Source: Lysobacter stagni | GTDB lineage: Bacteria; Pseudomonadota; Gammaproteobacteria; Xanthomonadales; Xanthomonadaceae | DNA length: 64,000 bases | Assembly (NCBI RefSeq): GCF_030053425.1 | Contig: NZ_JASGBI010000001.1 | Coordinates: forward strand, 2,302,001 to 2,366,000 | Direction: 5' to 3' | In this document: one piece after another, positions 1-9,034 of the stretch | Position numbering within the stretch: position 1 is the first letter of the stretch | Layout: every line of letters starts with the position of its first letter | Position numbers and translations under genes: made by a program | Notes under the pieces: model-generated | The model's database searches: none | Told to the model about the DNA's origin: nothing | Seen by the model: only the letters and a program-made list of their open reading frames with translations

Positions 1-13
1 GACAATTCCCGCC

Positions 14-910
14 ATGAACACCCCCGCACATCGCGCCGGCCACGTCGCCGTCATCGGCCGTCCCAACGTCGGCAAATCCACCCTGGTCAACGCGCTGGTC
101 GGCGCCAAGGTCAGCATCACCTCCGATCGCCCGCAGACCACGCGCCACCAGCTGCTCGGCATCGCCACCTTCCCGGAAGGCCAGCTGCTGCTGGTCGACA
201 CGCCCGGCATCCACCGCGAGCAGAAGCGCGCGATGAACCGCTGGATGAACCGTGCCGCGCGCGGCGCGCTGGAAGGCGTGGACGCCGCCATCCTGGTCGT
301 GCGCGCCGGACAATGGGACGACGAGGATTCGCTCGCCTTCGACGCGCTGAAGAAGGCCGGCCTGCCCGTGATCCTGGTCGCCAACCAGGTCGACCGCATC
401 AAGGACAAGACCACGCTGTTGCCGTTCCTGGCCAAGGTCAGCGAAGGGCGCGACTTCGCCGGCATCCATCCGATCTCCGCGCTCAAGCGCAAGGGCCTGG
501 AGGCGCTGGTGAAGGACGTGCTGGCACTGCTGCCCGAGCAGGCCGCGCTGTACGCCGAAGACGAGATCACCGACAAGAGCCAGCGCTTCCTGGCCGGTGA
601 GATGGTGCGCGAGCAGCTCATGCGCCAGCTCGGCGAGGAACTGCCGTACGCAACGACGGTGGAGATCGAGAAGTTCGACGTCGACGGCGCACTGTTGCGC
701 ATCGGCGCGGTGATCTGGGTGGAGCGCGACGGGCAGAAGGCCATCGTCATCGGCAAGGGCGGCGAACGCCTGCGTGAGATCGGGGCCAGATCGCGCGTGC
801 AGATGGAGCGCCTGTTCGGCAGCAAGGTGTTCCTGGAAACCTGGGTGCGCGTGCGCGAGGGCTGGTCGGACGACGAAGCGGCGCTGCGCGCCTTCGGGTA
901 TCACGATTGA
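14..910 (+). CDS. era: GTPase Era
   Basis: Era is a ribosome-associated GTPase that helps mature 16S rRNA and assemble the 30S subunit. The 298-residue protein has the usual length. The P-loop GRPNVGKST lies at residues 15-23 and DTPG at 62-65. The G4 motif reads NQVD at 124-127, where NKxD is usual. The C-terminal KH RNA-binding domain shows [13 protein letters not shown]. recO follows 94 bp downstream, as in the common rnc-era-recO order, so rnc probably lies just left of the window. A GACAAT hexamer at bases 1-6 looks like a -10 element only seven bases before the ATG. Confidence 0.97.
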   Translation: MNTPAHRAGHVAVIGRPNVGKSTLVNALVGAKVSITSDRPQTTRHQLLGIATFPEGQLLLVDTPGIHREQKRAMNRWMNRAARGALEGVDAAILVVRAGQWDDEDSLAFDALKKAGLPVILVANQVDRIKDKTTLLPFLAKVSEGRDFAGIHPISALKRKGLEALVKDVLALLPEQAALYAEDEITDKSQRFLAGEMVREQLMRQLGEELPYATTVEIEKFDVDGALLRIGAVIWVERDGQKAIVIGKGGERLREIGARSRVQMERLFGSKVFLETWVRVREGWSDDEAALRAFGYHD

Positions 911-1004
911 GCGCTCAGGCCGAGGACCTGGCGTTCGAGGCGGCTGACTTCCGGGCGCGGGGCTGACCCCGCGTCCTTCGCCTCCAGCCGCGACCATCCC
1001 ATCC

Positions 1005-1754
1005 ATGCGCCTCACTGCCGAATCCGCCTTCGTCCTGCACACGCGGCCCTGGCGTGAGACCAGTCTGCTGGTGGAAGTGCTGAGCGAGCATCACGGTCGT
1101 CTTGGCCTGGTCGCGCGCGGCGTGCAGGGGCCCAAGCGACAGACCCTGCGTGCGGCGCTGCAACCGCTGCAGTGGATCCGTTTCGATGCCGTGCAGACGG
1201 GCGAAATGGCACGCCTGAACTCCGCCGAGGCGCACGACGTCGCACCCAGACTATCGGGCGAGGCGATGCTGTCGGGCTTCTACCTCAATGAACTCACTCT
1301 CCGCCTGGCCCCGCGGCAGGATCCCGTGCCCGAGTTGTACGACGCCTACGGCCGCGCCCGCGCGCGACTGGGCGCAGGCGAATCGCTGGCCTGGACGTTG
1401 CGACGTTACGAACGCGACCTGCTGGACGCACTCGGTTTCGGTTTCGACTGGGAGCACGACGGCGACGGTGCACCCATCGATCCGGCCGCGCGCTATCGAC
1501 TCGATCCCGAACACGGCCCTCGCCGCCTGCTGAGCGATCGCGGACACGGCGACCGCAGCAGTGCGGCGACCGGTCGCGGATTGCTGTCCCTCGCGCAGGA
1601 CCGAATGCCCGAGGCGGACGACCTTCCGGGCCTGCGTCGCGCCATGCGCGGCGTGCTTTCGCATCACCTAGGGCCGCGCGGCCTGAAGTCCTGGGAGATG
1701 GTGTCCGAGCTGGGGCGCATGGCGCCCCGTGACGATCACACCGCGACGGAGTGA
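1005..1754 (+). CDS. recO: DNA repair protein RecO
   Basis: RecO loads RecA onto SSB-coated single-stranded DNA in the RecFOR pathway of gap repair and replication restart. The 249 residues begin with the typical N-terminal OB-fold ([18 protein letters not shown], then [14 protein letters not shown]). The helical C-terminal domain follows. It lies downstream of era in the same direction, which is conserved in many Gammaproteobacteria. The final 19 bp overlap the end of a gene on the other strand at 1736, so the two are convergent with no room for a separate terminator. No zinc-finger cysteines are seen, as is usual in this group. Confidence 0.93.
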   Translation: MRLTAESAFVLHTRPWRETSLLVEVLSEHHGRLGLVARGVQGPKRQTLRAALQPLQWIRFDAVQTGEMARLNSAEAHDVAPRLSGEAMLSGFYLNELTLRLAPRQDPVPELYDAYGRARARLGAGESLAWTLRRYERDLLDALGFGFDWEHDGDGAPIDPAARYRLDPEHGPRRLLSDRGHGDRSSAATGRGLLSLAQDRMPEADDLPGLRRAMRGVLSHHLGPRGLKSWEMVSELGRMAPRDDHTATE

Positions 1755-2503
1755 TCCACCGACGGCGCCGTCGCGCTCGGATGCGCGAGGGTGTCCTGCG
1801 CGACGCGCTCGAGCACCTGCAGTCGTACCGCGGAAGCTGGATCGTCCTGCATCGAATGCACCGCCGCGGCCATCCGCTGCGCGCCGACGAAACCGCAACT
1901 CGCGCGCAGGCGATGGAGGTCGTTGCGTACGGAGTCCAGATCGCCGCGCTCGGCGGCGATGGCGATCGCGTACACCGCGTTGGGCAGCTCATGCACGAAC
2001 AGGCCGCGCAGGGTGTCCACGTGGGTGCGGTTGCCGTTGAGGGCCAGTACCGCGGCTTCTTCGTCCCACAGCGGCAGCGTGTCATCGATGGACGAGGCGA
2101 TCGAAGCGATCGGCAACGACGGCGCCAACCCGAGCAGACGCCGCACCGCGCCCTGCACGGCGCTGGCCGGCATCGGTTTGGTCAGGGCTTCGACGAAGCC
2201 GGCTTCGACCAGCGCATCGAGCGTGGTCGCCTCGTGCGCGGCGGTGTGGGCCAGCGCGGGCGTATGCGGGTGGTGTGCCCGCAGTCGCGCGAGCAGTTCC
2301 TCGCCGGTGCCGTCCGGCAGGCGGGCGTCGATCATCCACGCCGAATAGTCCTGCGATGCGGCCAGTGCGATCGCCGCGGCGACGCTGTCGGCCGCGTCCA
2401 CCTCCGCGGGCGTGGCCTGCAATGCCGCGGTGAGGAAGCTTCGACTGGTCGGGTCGTCCTCGACCAGCAGGATGCGGGGGAGGGTGGCGGGCATCATCGG
2501 CAT
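1736..2503 (-). CDS. Response regulator receiver protein with C-terminal Hpt domain
   Basis: The 255-residue protein joins a two-component receiver domain (about 1-125) to a histidine phosphotransfer domain (about 150-240). In the receiver I see the acidic pair E15-D16, the phospho-acceptor Asp59 in MIDARLPDG and Lys109 in LTKPM. In the Hpt part, [13 protein letters not shown] carries the candidate phospho-His197. There is no DNA-binding or catalytic output domain, so it probably acts as a phosphorelay shuttle or allosteric partner of a hybrid kinase encoded elsewhere. It has an AGGAC ribosome site. Its start is only 27 bp from the divergent ydbH-like gene and its end overlaps recO. The partner kinase is unknown. 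Confidence 0.82.
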   Translation of the reverse strand: MPMMPATLPRILLVEDDPTSRSFLTAALQATPAEVDAADSVAAAIALAASQDYSAWMIDARLPDGTGEELLARLRAHHPHTPALAHTAAHEATTLDALVEAGFVEALTKPMPASAVQGAVRRLLGLAPSLPIASIASSIDDTLPLWDEEAAVLALNGNRTHVDTLRGLFVHELPNAVYAIAIAAERGDLDSVRNDLHRLRASCGFVGAQRMAAAVHSMQDDPASAVRLQVLERVAQDTLAHPSATAPSVDHSVAV

Positions 2504-2530
2504 TTCGCGTCCTGTCGGTATGCTGATCGG

Positions 2531-4567
2531 ATGTCGCGTCCGATCTTACGCCTGCTGCTGGTCTGTGCACTGCTCGTGCCGTTCACGCCGGCCACGGATG
2601 CGTGGGCGCGTTCGGCACAGGCGCGCATCGCCAACGTGCGCACACCGGTGGCGACACTCGAAGACGTCCGCGTCCGACTGGTCTGGCCTGCCGCGGCGAC
2701 GCAGGGTCGCCTGCTGTTGCAGGCCGGGCGGGTCGATGCGCCCGACCTGGGCTACCGCTTCCGCAATCTCGCCTGGCAGTGTCCACTCTTGCACGAGGCC
2801 GGCCGATGGCGCTGTGAAGGGGAGATCCGCAGCGGCAACGCGCGCCCCTTGCGGCTGGCGATCGAACTGGACGATGCGCGCACCGATGCGCGCCTGTCGC
2901 AGGGCGATGGCGTGCTTTCCCTGCACCGCGATGCCAAGACGCCCGACCTCACGCGCATCGACCTTGCACGTGTGCCGCTGGTCTGGGCCCAGGCACTGCT
3001 GTCGAATGCGTGGACCGAGGGCCGCCTGAAATCGGGCTCGCTCGACGGTCGCATCACGGTCGATGCCGGCGCCAACCGTCCGTTGCGGGTATCCGGGCCG
3101 CTGCGCGTGAGCGGCGGCGCCTTCGATACCGCCGATGGCACCGTGGCGGGCGAGAACGTGGGTGCGCAACTGGAACTGGACACGCGTTTCGGGCCGGCCC
3201 CGCAGGTGAGCCTGGCCGGTGCGCTGCAGGGCGGCGATCTGTTGTTCGGAAATGCATATCTCGCCCTGCAGCAACGGCGCATCGGACTGGACCTCGTTGC
3301 CACGCGGCTCGCGGACGGCGGGTGGCGGGCCACGCGCCTGCACTGGGACGACGCAGGCATCCTCACCGCGGAAGGCAGCGCCACGCTGGGCGTGGATGCG
3401 GGACTGCGCGCGCTGCAGATGCGTGCGCGCAGCCAGGACCTGTCCCGCCTTCGTGACGGTTACCTCACCGGATTCCTAGGTCTGGCCGGATTGGCGGAAC
3501 TGCAATTGCGCGGTGCGGCAGATCTCGATCTGGAGATCGACGGTGGTGCGCTGCGTCGCGCGACGGTCGCGCCGCACGCGGTCGCCATCGACGACCCGCA
3601 AGGTCGCTTCGACTTCGCCGACCTCGACGGCGACCTGCGTTTCTCCTCCGGCAGCGAGGTTCAAAGCGCGCTGCGCTGGAGCGGTGGCAGGCTGCATGGC
3701 CTTGCCTTCGGCGCGGCAGAGCTGCCGTTCGCCAGCAGCGATGGCGAACTGCGACTGCGCGATGCGGTGCGGATGGCGATGCTGGGCGGAGAGGTGCGCA
3801 TCGCCCACCTTCTGTTGCGTCCGCCGTCTGACGGGCAGGGACTCGACATCCGCTTCGGCCTGGAGCTGGATCGCCTGGACATCGGGCAGCTGGCCAGTGC
3901 GCTGCGATGGCCGCCCTTCACCGGGGAGCTCACCGGCCACATTCCGCAGGCGCGCTACTTCGAGGACCGGCTCGATTTCGAAGGCGGTCTGTCGGTGGAA
4001 TTGTTCGGCGGCCACGTGCAGGTGTCGTCGCTGGCGATGGAACGGCCCTTCGGCGTCGCGCCGACGCTGTCGTCCGACATCGCGTTCGAGGACATCGACC
4101 TGCAGGCGCTGACTGGCGTGCTCGGATTCGGCGAGATCACCGGCAAGCTCGACGGCCGCTTCGACCGCCTGCGCCTGGTCGACTGGCAGCCGGTCGCGTT
4201 CGAGGGACATCTGTCCAGCGATGCACAGGCCGCGCGCCGTGCCGGCGTGCGCCAGCGCATCAGCCAGCGCGCCGTGCAGGACCTGTCCAGCGTCAGCGAC
4301 GCCTCCTTCGTGAGCAGCCTCCAGGCGCAGCTGATCGGGTGGTTCGACGACTTCGGCTACCGGCGCATCGGCATCTCCTGCCGGCTCAACGACGAAGTCT
4401 GCGAAATGGATGGCCTGAGTTCAGCCGGCAACGGATTCACTATCGTCGAAGGTTCGAGCCTGCCGCGACTGACCGTGGTCGGCTTCAACCGGCGGGTGGA
4501 CTGGCCGACGCTGATGGATCGCCTGAAAGCGGCCAGCACGGGCGACGTGAAACCCGTCTTCGAGTAA
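2531..4567 (+). CDS. YdbH-like AsmA-family intermembrane lipid transport protein
   Basis: This is a 678-residue protein with an N-terminal membrane anchor or signal (LRLLLVCALLVPFTP) followed by a long beta-rich periplasmic region of repeated strand pairs. That pattern is typical of the AsmA/YdbH/TamB bridge-like proteins that carry phospholipids between inner and outer membranes. The C-terminus (VVGFNRRVDWPTLMDRLKAA) and the directly following YdbL-type gene support a YdbH assignment. E. coli YdbH is longer, near 880 residues. The ATG at 2531 is chosen because the signal begins there; an upstream open frame would add sequence antisense to the regulator gene. A TATGCT hexamer at 2519-2524 may be the -10 box, leaving almost no leader. 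Confidence 0.72.
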   Translation: MSRPILRLLLVCALLVPFTPATDAWARSAQARIANVRTPVATLEDVRVRLVWPAAATQGRLLLQAGRVDAPDLGYRFRNLAWQCPLLHEAGRWRCEGEIRSGNARPLRLAIELDDARTDARLSQGDGVLSLHRDAKTPDLTRIDLARVPLVWAQALLSNAWTEGRLKSGSLDGRITVDAGANRPLRVSGPLRVSGGAFDTADGTVAGENVGAQLELDTRFGPAPQVSLAGALQGGDLLFGNAYLALQQRRIGLDLVATRLADGGWRATRLHWDDAGILTAEGSATLGVDAGLRALQMRARSQDLSRLRDGYLTGFLGLAGLAELQLRGAADLDLEIDGGALRRATVAPHAVAIDDPQGRFDFADLDGDLRFSSGSEVQSALRWSGGRLHGLAFGAAELPFASSDGELRLRDAVRMAMLGGEVRIAHLLLRPPSDGQGLDIRFGLELDRLDIGQLASALRWPPFTGELTGHIPQARYFEDRLDFEGGLSVELFGGHVQVSSLAMERPFGVAPTLSSDIAFEDIDLQALTGVLGFGEITGKLDGRFDRLRLVDWQPVAFEGHLSSDAQAARRAGVRQRISQRAVQDLSSVSDASFVSSLQAQLIGWFDDFGYRRIGISCRLNDEVCEMDGLSSAGNGFTIVEGSSLPRLTVVGFNRRVDWPTLMDRLKAASTGDVKPVFE

Positions 4568-4601
4568 GTTGGGAGCGATAACCATGCCCTGGAGAACGCA
4601 C

Positions 4602-5231
4602 ATGCGCCGTTGGATGGGAGTTCCGGTCGCCGCGGTCCTGTTGACCGCCTGCGTCACGATCAACGTGTACTTCCCGGCCGCCGAAGCCAAGGAAGCGGCC
4701 CGCGAATTCGTCGAGAAGGTCATTGGCGACGAAGGGCAGCCGCCCGCGCCCAAGCCGCAGGACAAGCCGGGCGGGCAGAGTGCCTACGTGCCTTCGCCGA
4801 TGCCGGGGCGTTCGCTCGCCGCGCGCATCGACTGGCTGTCGCTGGTCGGCATCGGCAGCGCCCAGGCGCAGGACCAGCCGGACATCACGATCAAGACGCC
4901 TGCCATCCAGGCGATCCAGTCGCGCATGGGCTCCCGCTTCGAGAGCCAGCTGCGTCCGCATTTCGATTCCGGTGCGCTGGGCTTCGCCAACGACGGCACC
5001 ATCGCCGTGCGCGACGCTGCCAAGATCCCGCTGCCGCAGCGCGTGGCCGTGAACCAGGCCGTGGCCGACCAGGGGCGCGATGCCCGGGCCGTGTACCGCG
5101 AGATCGCCGTGGCCAACAACCATCCCGAATGGGAGCAGCAGATCCGCGCCGTGTTCGCGCGCCAGTGGATGGACAGCGCCCACCCGGGCTGGTGGGTGCA
5201 GGACGCCGGCGGTGGCTGGCGCCAGAAGTGA
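4602..5231 (+). CDS. YdbL-family (DUF1318) lipoprotein with YnbE-like N-terminus
   Basis: This is a 209-residue protein. It starts with a lipoprotein signal (VLLTAC, lipidated Cys17 from this start), then a short strand (VTINVYFP) resembling the one in the small lipoprotein YnbE. After a Pro-rich linker comes a DUF1318/YdbL domain (about 95-195: TPAIQAIQSRM, VNQAVADQGRDARAVYREIA). In E. coli ydbH-ynbE-ydbL form one operon whose products build an intermembrane lipid-transport bridge. Here ynbE appears merged into ydbL. The fusion is inferred from sequence resemblance only. Start 4602 has GGAG seven bases upstream; ATG 4584 with its own GGGAG is a possible alternative. The gene lies 34 bp after the ydbH-like stop. 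Confidence 0.75.
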   Translation: MRRWMGVPVAAVLLTACVTINVYFPAAEAKEAAREFVEKVIGDEGQPPAPKPQDKPGGQSAYVPSPMPGRSLAARIDWLSLVGIGSAQAQDQPDITIKTPAIQAIQSRMGSRFESQLRPHFDSGALGFANDGTIAVRDAAKIPLPQRVAVNQAVADQGRDARAVYREIAVANNHPEWEQQIRAVFARQWMDSAHPGWWVQDAGGGWRQK

Positions 5232-5253
5232 CCTGAGCGCCATTCCGGCCACG

Positions 5254-5281
5254 AAGGGCCCGCTGTGAAGCGGGCCCTTTG
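5254..5281 (+). terminator. Rho-independent terminator after the ydbHL-like operon
   Basis: A perfect 10-bp stem, AAGGGCCCGC/GCGGGCCCTT, closes a TGTGAA loop and is followed by a short T-run. It sits 22 bp after the ydbL-like stop and before the rlmD promoter. Confidence 0.8.
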
Positions 5282-5357
5282 CCGTTCAGGGCCCGGCGGG
5301 GCCGCCGGCGCGATCTGCGACAATACGCGGCTTCCCCCGCATTACACGCCAGCCGCT

Positions 5358-6686
5358 GTGGCCCGCATCGACCAGACCCCCTTCGAAGTACAGATCACCG
5401 ACCTCACCCATGACGGCCGCGGCGTGGCCCGCCGTCCCGACGGCAAGGCCGTGTTCGTGGCCGGCGCATTGCCGGGCGAGCGCGTCATGGCCTCGCAGAC
5501 CGGCCGCCACCGCAGTTTCGACGAGGCCAAGACCGTCGAAGTGCTGGAGGCCGCGCCCGAACGCGTCGTCCCGCGCTGCGCGCATTTCGGCACCTGCAGC
5601 GGCTGCGCCCTGCAGCACTACGCCGAGGACCAGCAGATCCTCGCCAAGCAGCGCGTGCTGATGGAGAACTTCGAGCGCATCGGCCATGTCGCGCCCGAGC
5701 GCATCCTCGCGCCGCTGACCGACGCGCAGTGGGGTTACCGCCGCAAGGGCCGCTTCTCGGTGCGCCGCGTGGAGAAGAAGGACAAGACGCTGGTCGGATT
5801 CCGCGAGACCGATCCGCGCTTCGTCGCCGACATCCGCGAATGCCACACCGTGATCCCGCAGATCGGTGAGGCACTGCCCGCGCTGTCGGCACTGGTGGAC
5901 GGCCTGCAGGCGCGTCGCGAGATCCCGCAGATCGAATTCATCGCCGGCGATGCGCAGGACGATTACGCCGGCATCGCGCTGACGATCCGTCACCTCGTGC
6001 CGCTGTCCGACGCGGACCGCGACGCGCTGGTGGCGTTCGCCAAGCAACATCGCTTCGCCATCTTCCTGCAGCCCGGCGGCGTGGACAGCGTGCATCCGCT
6101 GTGGCCCGAATCGCCGAAGCTGGCGTTCTCGCTGCCGCAGTGGAAGCTGGAGTTCCTGTTCCGCCCGCTCGACTTCATCCAGGTCAACGCCGGCCTCAAC
6201 GGCCGGATGATCCAGCTCGCCATCGACCTGCTGGACCCGAAGCCGGAAGACCGCGTGCTCGACCTGTTCGCGGGCCTGGGCAACTTCACCCTGCCGCTGG
6301 CACGGCAGGTGCGCGAAGTCGTCGGCGTGGAAGGCGAGGCTGGACTGGTGCGTCGCGCACGCGAGAACGCCGCGCACAACGGCATCGCCAACGCGGAGTT
6401 CCACGCGGCCGACCTGGCGAAGGACCTCAGTGGCGAGTACTGGATGAAGCAACCCTTCGACAAGCTGCTGCTGGACCCGCCGCGTTCCGGCGCCGATGTC
6501 GTGCTGGCGCAGCTGCCGCTGAAGCAGTTCGACCGTATCGTCTACGTGAGCTGCCATCCGGCCTCGCTGGCGCGCGATGCGGGCTTCCTGGTCAACGAAC
6601 GCGGCTGGAAGCTCAAGGCTGCCGGCGTGATGGACATGTTCCCGCACACCGCGCACGTCGAATCGATCGCGCTGTTCGAACGCTGA
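5358..6686 (+). CDS. rlmD: 23S rRNA (uracil-1939-C5)-methyltransferase RlmD
   Basis: RlmD methylates U1939 of 23S rRNA using SAM. The 442-residue protein has an N-terminal TRAM RNA-binding domain (about 5-65). Cysteines C74, C80, C83 and C162 are placed as in the [4Fe-4S] cluster of the family. A Rossmann methyltransferase domain follows (VLDLFAGLGNFTLPLA), then the catalytic VSCHP motif near residue 398. The GTG at 5358 is chosen because the conserved TRAM domain begins immediately after it; the longer open frame runs back through the preceding terminator. A GACAAT hexamer at 5319-5324 is a candidate -10 box. The next gene follows after 7 bp. Confidence 0.95.
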   Translation: MARIDQTPFEVQITDLTHDGRGVARRPDGKAVFVAGALPGERVMASQTGRHRSFDEAKTVEVLEAAPERVVPRCAHFGTCSGCALQHYAEDQQILAKQRVLMENFERIGHVAPERILAPLTDAQWGYRRKGRFSVRRVEKKDKTLVGFRETDPRFVADIRECHTVIPQIGEALPALSALVDGLQARREIPQIEFIAGDAQDDYAGIALTIRHLVPLSDADRDALVAFAKQHRFAIFLQPGGVDSVHPLWPESPKLAFSLPQWKLEFLFRPLDFIQVNAGLNGRMIQLAIDLLDPKPEDRVLDLFAGLGNFTLPLARQVREVVGVEGEAGLVRRARENAAHNGIANAEFHAADLAKDLSGEYWMKQPFDKLLLDPPRSGADVVLAQLPLKQFDRIVYVSCHPASLARDAGFLVNERGWKLKAAGVMDMFPHTAHVESIALFER

Positions 6687-6693
6687 GGACGCC

Positions 6694-7209
6694 ATGGGCA
6701 TCGAAATCGAACGCAAGTTCCTCGTCACCGGCAATGGCTGGCGCGACGCCGCGCACAAGGTCGTGCCGATGGCGCAGGGCTACATCAACGACCAGGCCGC
6801 GATGGATTCGGGCGCGATGAAGGCCTCGGTGCGCGTGCGCATCGCCGGCGAGGAAGCCTTCCTCAACCTCAAGTCGCGCGAGCTGGGCCACACGCGTCAG
6901 GAATACGACTACGCCATCCCGGTGGACGACGCGCGCGGCCTGCTCGCGCTGTGCGTGGGCGGCATGGTCGACAAGCGTCGCCATTACGTCACGCACGAAG
7001 GCCATCTTTGGGAGGTCGACGAATTCCTCGGCGACAACGCGGGGCTGGTGGTGGCGGAAATCGAACTGTCGTCGGCCGACGAAGCCTTCGCGCGGCCGGA
7101 GTGGATCGGCGCGGAAGTCACCGACGCATCGCGCTACTACAACCTCGCCCTGGCCACGCGCCCCTACCTGGAATGGAACGCGGACGAACGCGCCGGCACG
7201 GTTGCGTAA
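6694..7209 (+). CDS. CYTH-domain protein, probable inorganic triphosphatase
   Basis: The 171-residue protein opens with the CYTH signature EIERKFLV at residues 3-10. Charged motifs of the triphosphate tunnel follow (ASVRVRIAGEEAFLNLKSRELGHTR) and then EVDEFLG and VVAEIELSS. Single-domain bacterial CYTH proteins of this size usually hydrolyse inorganic triphosphate with Mg2+. Adenylate cyclase and thiamine triphosphatase are also family activities and cannot be excluded. It starts 7 bp after rlmD, so it is probably co-transcribed. The length is normal for single-domain members. Confidence 0.87.
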   Translation: MGIEIERKFLVTGNGWRDAAHKVVPMAQGYINDQAAMDSGAMKASVRVRIAGEEAFLNLKSRELGHTRQEYDYAIPVDDARGLLALCVGGMVDKRRHYVTHEGHLWEVDEFLGDNAGLVVAEIELSSADEAFARPEWIGAEVTDASRYYNLALATRPYLEWNADERAGTVA

Positions 7210-7236
7210 GGTATCCACGCCCTCATATCGATCCCC

Positions 7237-7941
7237 ATGAACGACAAACCCCTGCGCATCGACATCTGGTCCGACGTGGTCTGCCCCTGGTGCTGGATCG
7301 GCAAGCACCGCCTGCGCGCGGCGCTGGCACAGCTGGGGCCGGCCGGCGAATCGGTGGACATCCACTGGCATGCCTTCCAGCTCGACCCCGAGTCCGACGA
7401 GACGCCGGTGCCGCTGCGGCAGGCATACGAGAAGAAGTTCGGCGGCGCGCAGCGCACCGAACAGATCCTGTCGCAGACGCAGGCCGCCGGCCGTGCTGAA
7501 GGCCTGCCGTTCGATTTCGAACGCGGGCAGGTGCGCGTCAGCACGCTCAAGGCTCATCGCCTGATCTGGCTGGCTGGCCGTGAAGGCGATGCCGACAAGG
7601 TCGGCGAGGCGCTGTTCCGCGCGCACTTCGCGCACGGCCGCAACCTGGCCGACGTACAGACGCTGGTCGAAGCCGGCGCCGCGGGCGGGCTGAGCGAGAC
7701 GCGCGTGCGCGCGATGCTCGATTCCGACGAAGGCCTGGCGGAAGTGCGCGCACAGATGAGCCAGGCGCAGGCGCTGGGCATCCAGGCCGTGCCGACCTTC
7801 GTGTTCGACGGCCGCATGGCGGTGCAGGGCGCGCAGACGCCGGACGTGTTCAAGCAGGTGTTCGAGCGGCTGGGCCTGGAATCCTCGCCGGCCGCCACGC
7901 AGGACGCCGGCGCCTGCGGTCCCGAGGGCTGCGCGGTCTGA
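7237..7941 (+). CDS. DsbA-family oxidoreductase, FrnE-like
   Basis: This is a 234-residue thioredoxin-fold protein with the active site CPWC at residues 16-19 (SDVVCPWCWIGK), which is typical of the FrnE branch of the DsbA family. It has no signal peptide, so it is probably a cytosolic thiol-disulfide oxidoreductase or isomerase. The conserved GIQAVPTFVFDG segment near 180 includes the cis-Pro loop. The C-terminus ends in a second cysteine pair (ACGPEGC), a feature also seen in some FrnE proteins. It lies 27 bp after the CYTH gene in the same direction. Its physiological substrate is unknown. Confidence 0.88.
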   Translation: MNDKPLRIDIWSDVVCPWCWIGKHRLRAALAQLGPAGESVDIHWHAFQLDPESDETPVPLRQAYEKKFGGAQRTEQILSQTQAAGRAEGLPFDFERGQVRVSTLKAHRLIWLAGREGDADKVGEALFRAHFAHGRNLADVQTLVEAGAAGGLSETRVRAMLDSDEGLAEVRAQMSQAQALGIQAVPTFVFDGRMAVQGAQTPDVFKQVFERLGLESSPAATQDAGACGPEGCAV

Positions 7942-7949
7942 GCCTGAAC

Positions 7950-7972
7950 CGCGACGCCCGCAGGGTGTCGCG
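7950..7972 (+). terminator. Candidate hairpin after the FrnE-like gene
   Basis: CGCGACGCCC and GGGTGTCGCG can pair over 10 bp (one G-U) around a GCA loop, 8 bp after the stop. No T-run follows, so this is at best a weak terminator or an RNA 3'-end structure. Confidence 0.4.
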
Positions 7973-8038
7973 ACCCGCCAACTGGGCGACAATGCCGGGC
8001 CGCGCTGCGGCGCGATCGTCCCTATCGGAGTTCCAAGC

Positions 8039-9034
8039 ATGCTCGTGATCGGCGTCGCCGGCACCGAACTCACCGCGCAGGAGCGCGACTGGCTGCAGCA
8101 CGACGCCTGTGCCGGCGTGATCCTGTTCAGCCGCAACTTCGCCTCCAAGGCGCAGGTGACCGAACTGTCCGCCGCGATCCGCGATGCCGCGCCGCGGCCG
8201 CAACTGATCTGCGTCGACCAGGAAGGCGGTCGCGTGCAGCGATTCCGCGAAGGCTACAGCGCGCTGCCGCCACTGGACGGTTTCGGCAAGCGTTACGCCG
8301 ACGACCGCGAAGGCGCGTTGAAGCTCGCCGAAGAACACGCATGGCTGATGGCCAACGAAGTGCGTGCCAGTGGCGTGGACCTGAGCTTCGCGCCGGTGGT
8401 GGACCTGGGACGCGGCAACCTCGCCATCGGCAATCGCGCGTTCTCGGAAGACCCGGCGGTCGTCGCCGAGTTCACCCGCGCCTACATCCGCGGCATGCAC
8501 GCCGCAGGCATGGCGGCGACGCTCAAGCATTTCCCGGGACACGGTTCGGTGCAGGCCGACACGCACTTCGACGACGCCGTCGACCCGCGTGCGCTGGACG
8601 AACTGCGCGCGACGGACCTGATTCCGTTCGTCGCCGGCATCGAAGCCAAGGCCGACGCGGTGATGATGGCGCACGTGAAATACCCGGCCGTCGCACCGGA
8701 ACCGGCCGGCTATTCGAAGCGCTGGATCGAGGACATCCTGCGCGGCGAGATGAAATTCCGCGGTGTGGTCTTCAGCGACGACATCGGCATGAAGGCCGCG
8801 TTCTCGGCGGGCGGGGTGAAGTCGCGTATCGACGCGCACTACGATGCCGGCTGCGATGCGGTGCTGGTCTGCCACCCGCAACTGGTCGAAGAATCGCTGG
8901 CGGCGGTGGAAGGCCGCACGCTCAACACGATGGCGCTGGCCGGGTTGATCGGTCGTGGCGCCATGGGATGGGACGGCCTGCTGGCCGACGCACGTTACGG
9001 CGCCGCGCGCAGCCGACAGGAAGGACTGGCCTGA
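8039..9034 (+). CDS. nagZ: Beta-N-acetylglucosaminidase NagZ (GH3)
   Basis: NagZ is the cytosolic glycosidase of murein recycling. It removes GlcNAc from GlcNAc-1,6-anhydro-MurNAc peptides. The 331-residue protein has the single-domain GH3 layout. KHFPGHGSVQADTH spans about 163-176 with the general acid/base His176, and the nucleophile region FSDDIGM lies at 245-251. There is no signal peptide. A GACAAT -10-like hexamer lies at 7988-7993. The gene overlaps the following hpt gene by TGATG. The nagZ-hpt-mtiP block resembles that of Pseudomonas and other Gammaproteobacteria. Confidence 0.95.
   Translation: MLVIGVAGTELTAQERDWLQHDACAGVILFSRNFASKAQVTELSAAIRDAAPRPQLICVDQEGGRVQRFREGYSALPPLDGFGKRYADDREGALKLAEEHAWLMANEVRASGVDLSFAPVVDLGRGNLAIGNRAFSEDPAVVAEFTRAYIRGMHAAGMAATLKHFPGHGSVQADTHFDDAVDPRALDELRATDLIPFVAGIEAKADAVMMAHVKYPAVAPEPAGYSKRWIEDILRGEMKFRGVVFSDDIGMKAAFSAGGVKSRIDAHYDAGCDAVLVCHPQLVEESLAAVEGRTLNTMALAGLIGRGAMGWDGLLADARYGAARSRQEGLA

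Noticed and set aside
1751..2530. N-terminal extension of the YdbH-like protein
   Set aside because: It is antisense to the receiver-Hpt gene, and the signal sequence begins only at 2531.
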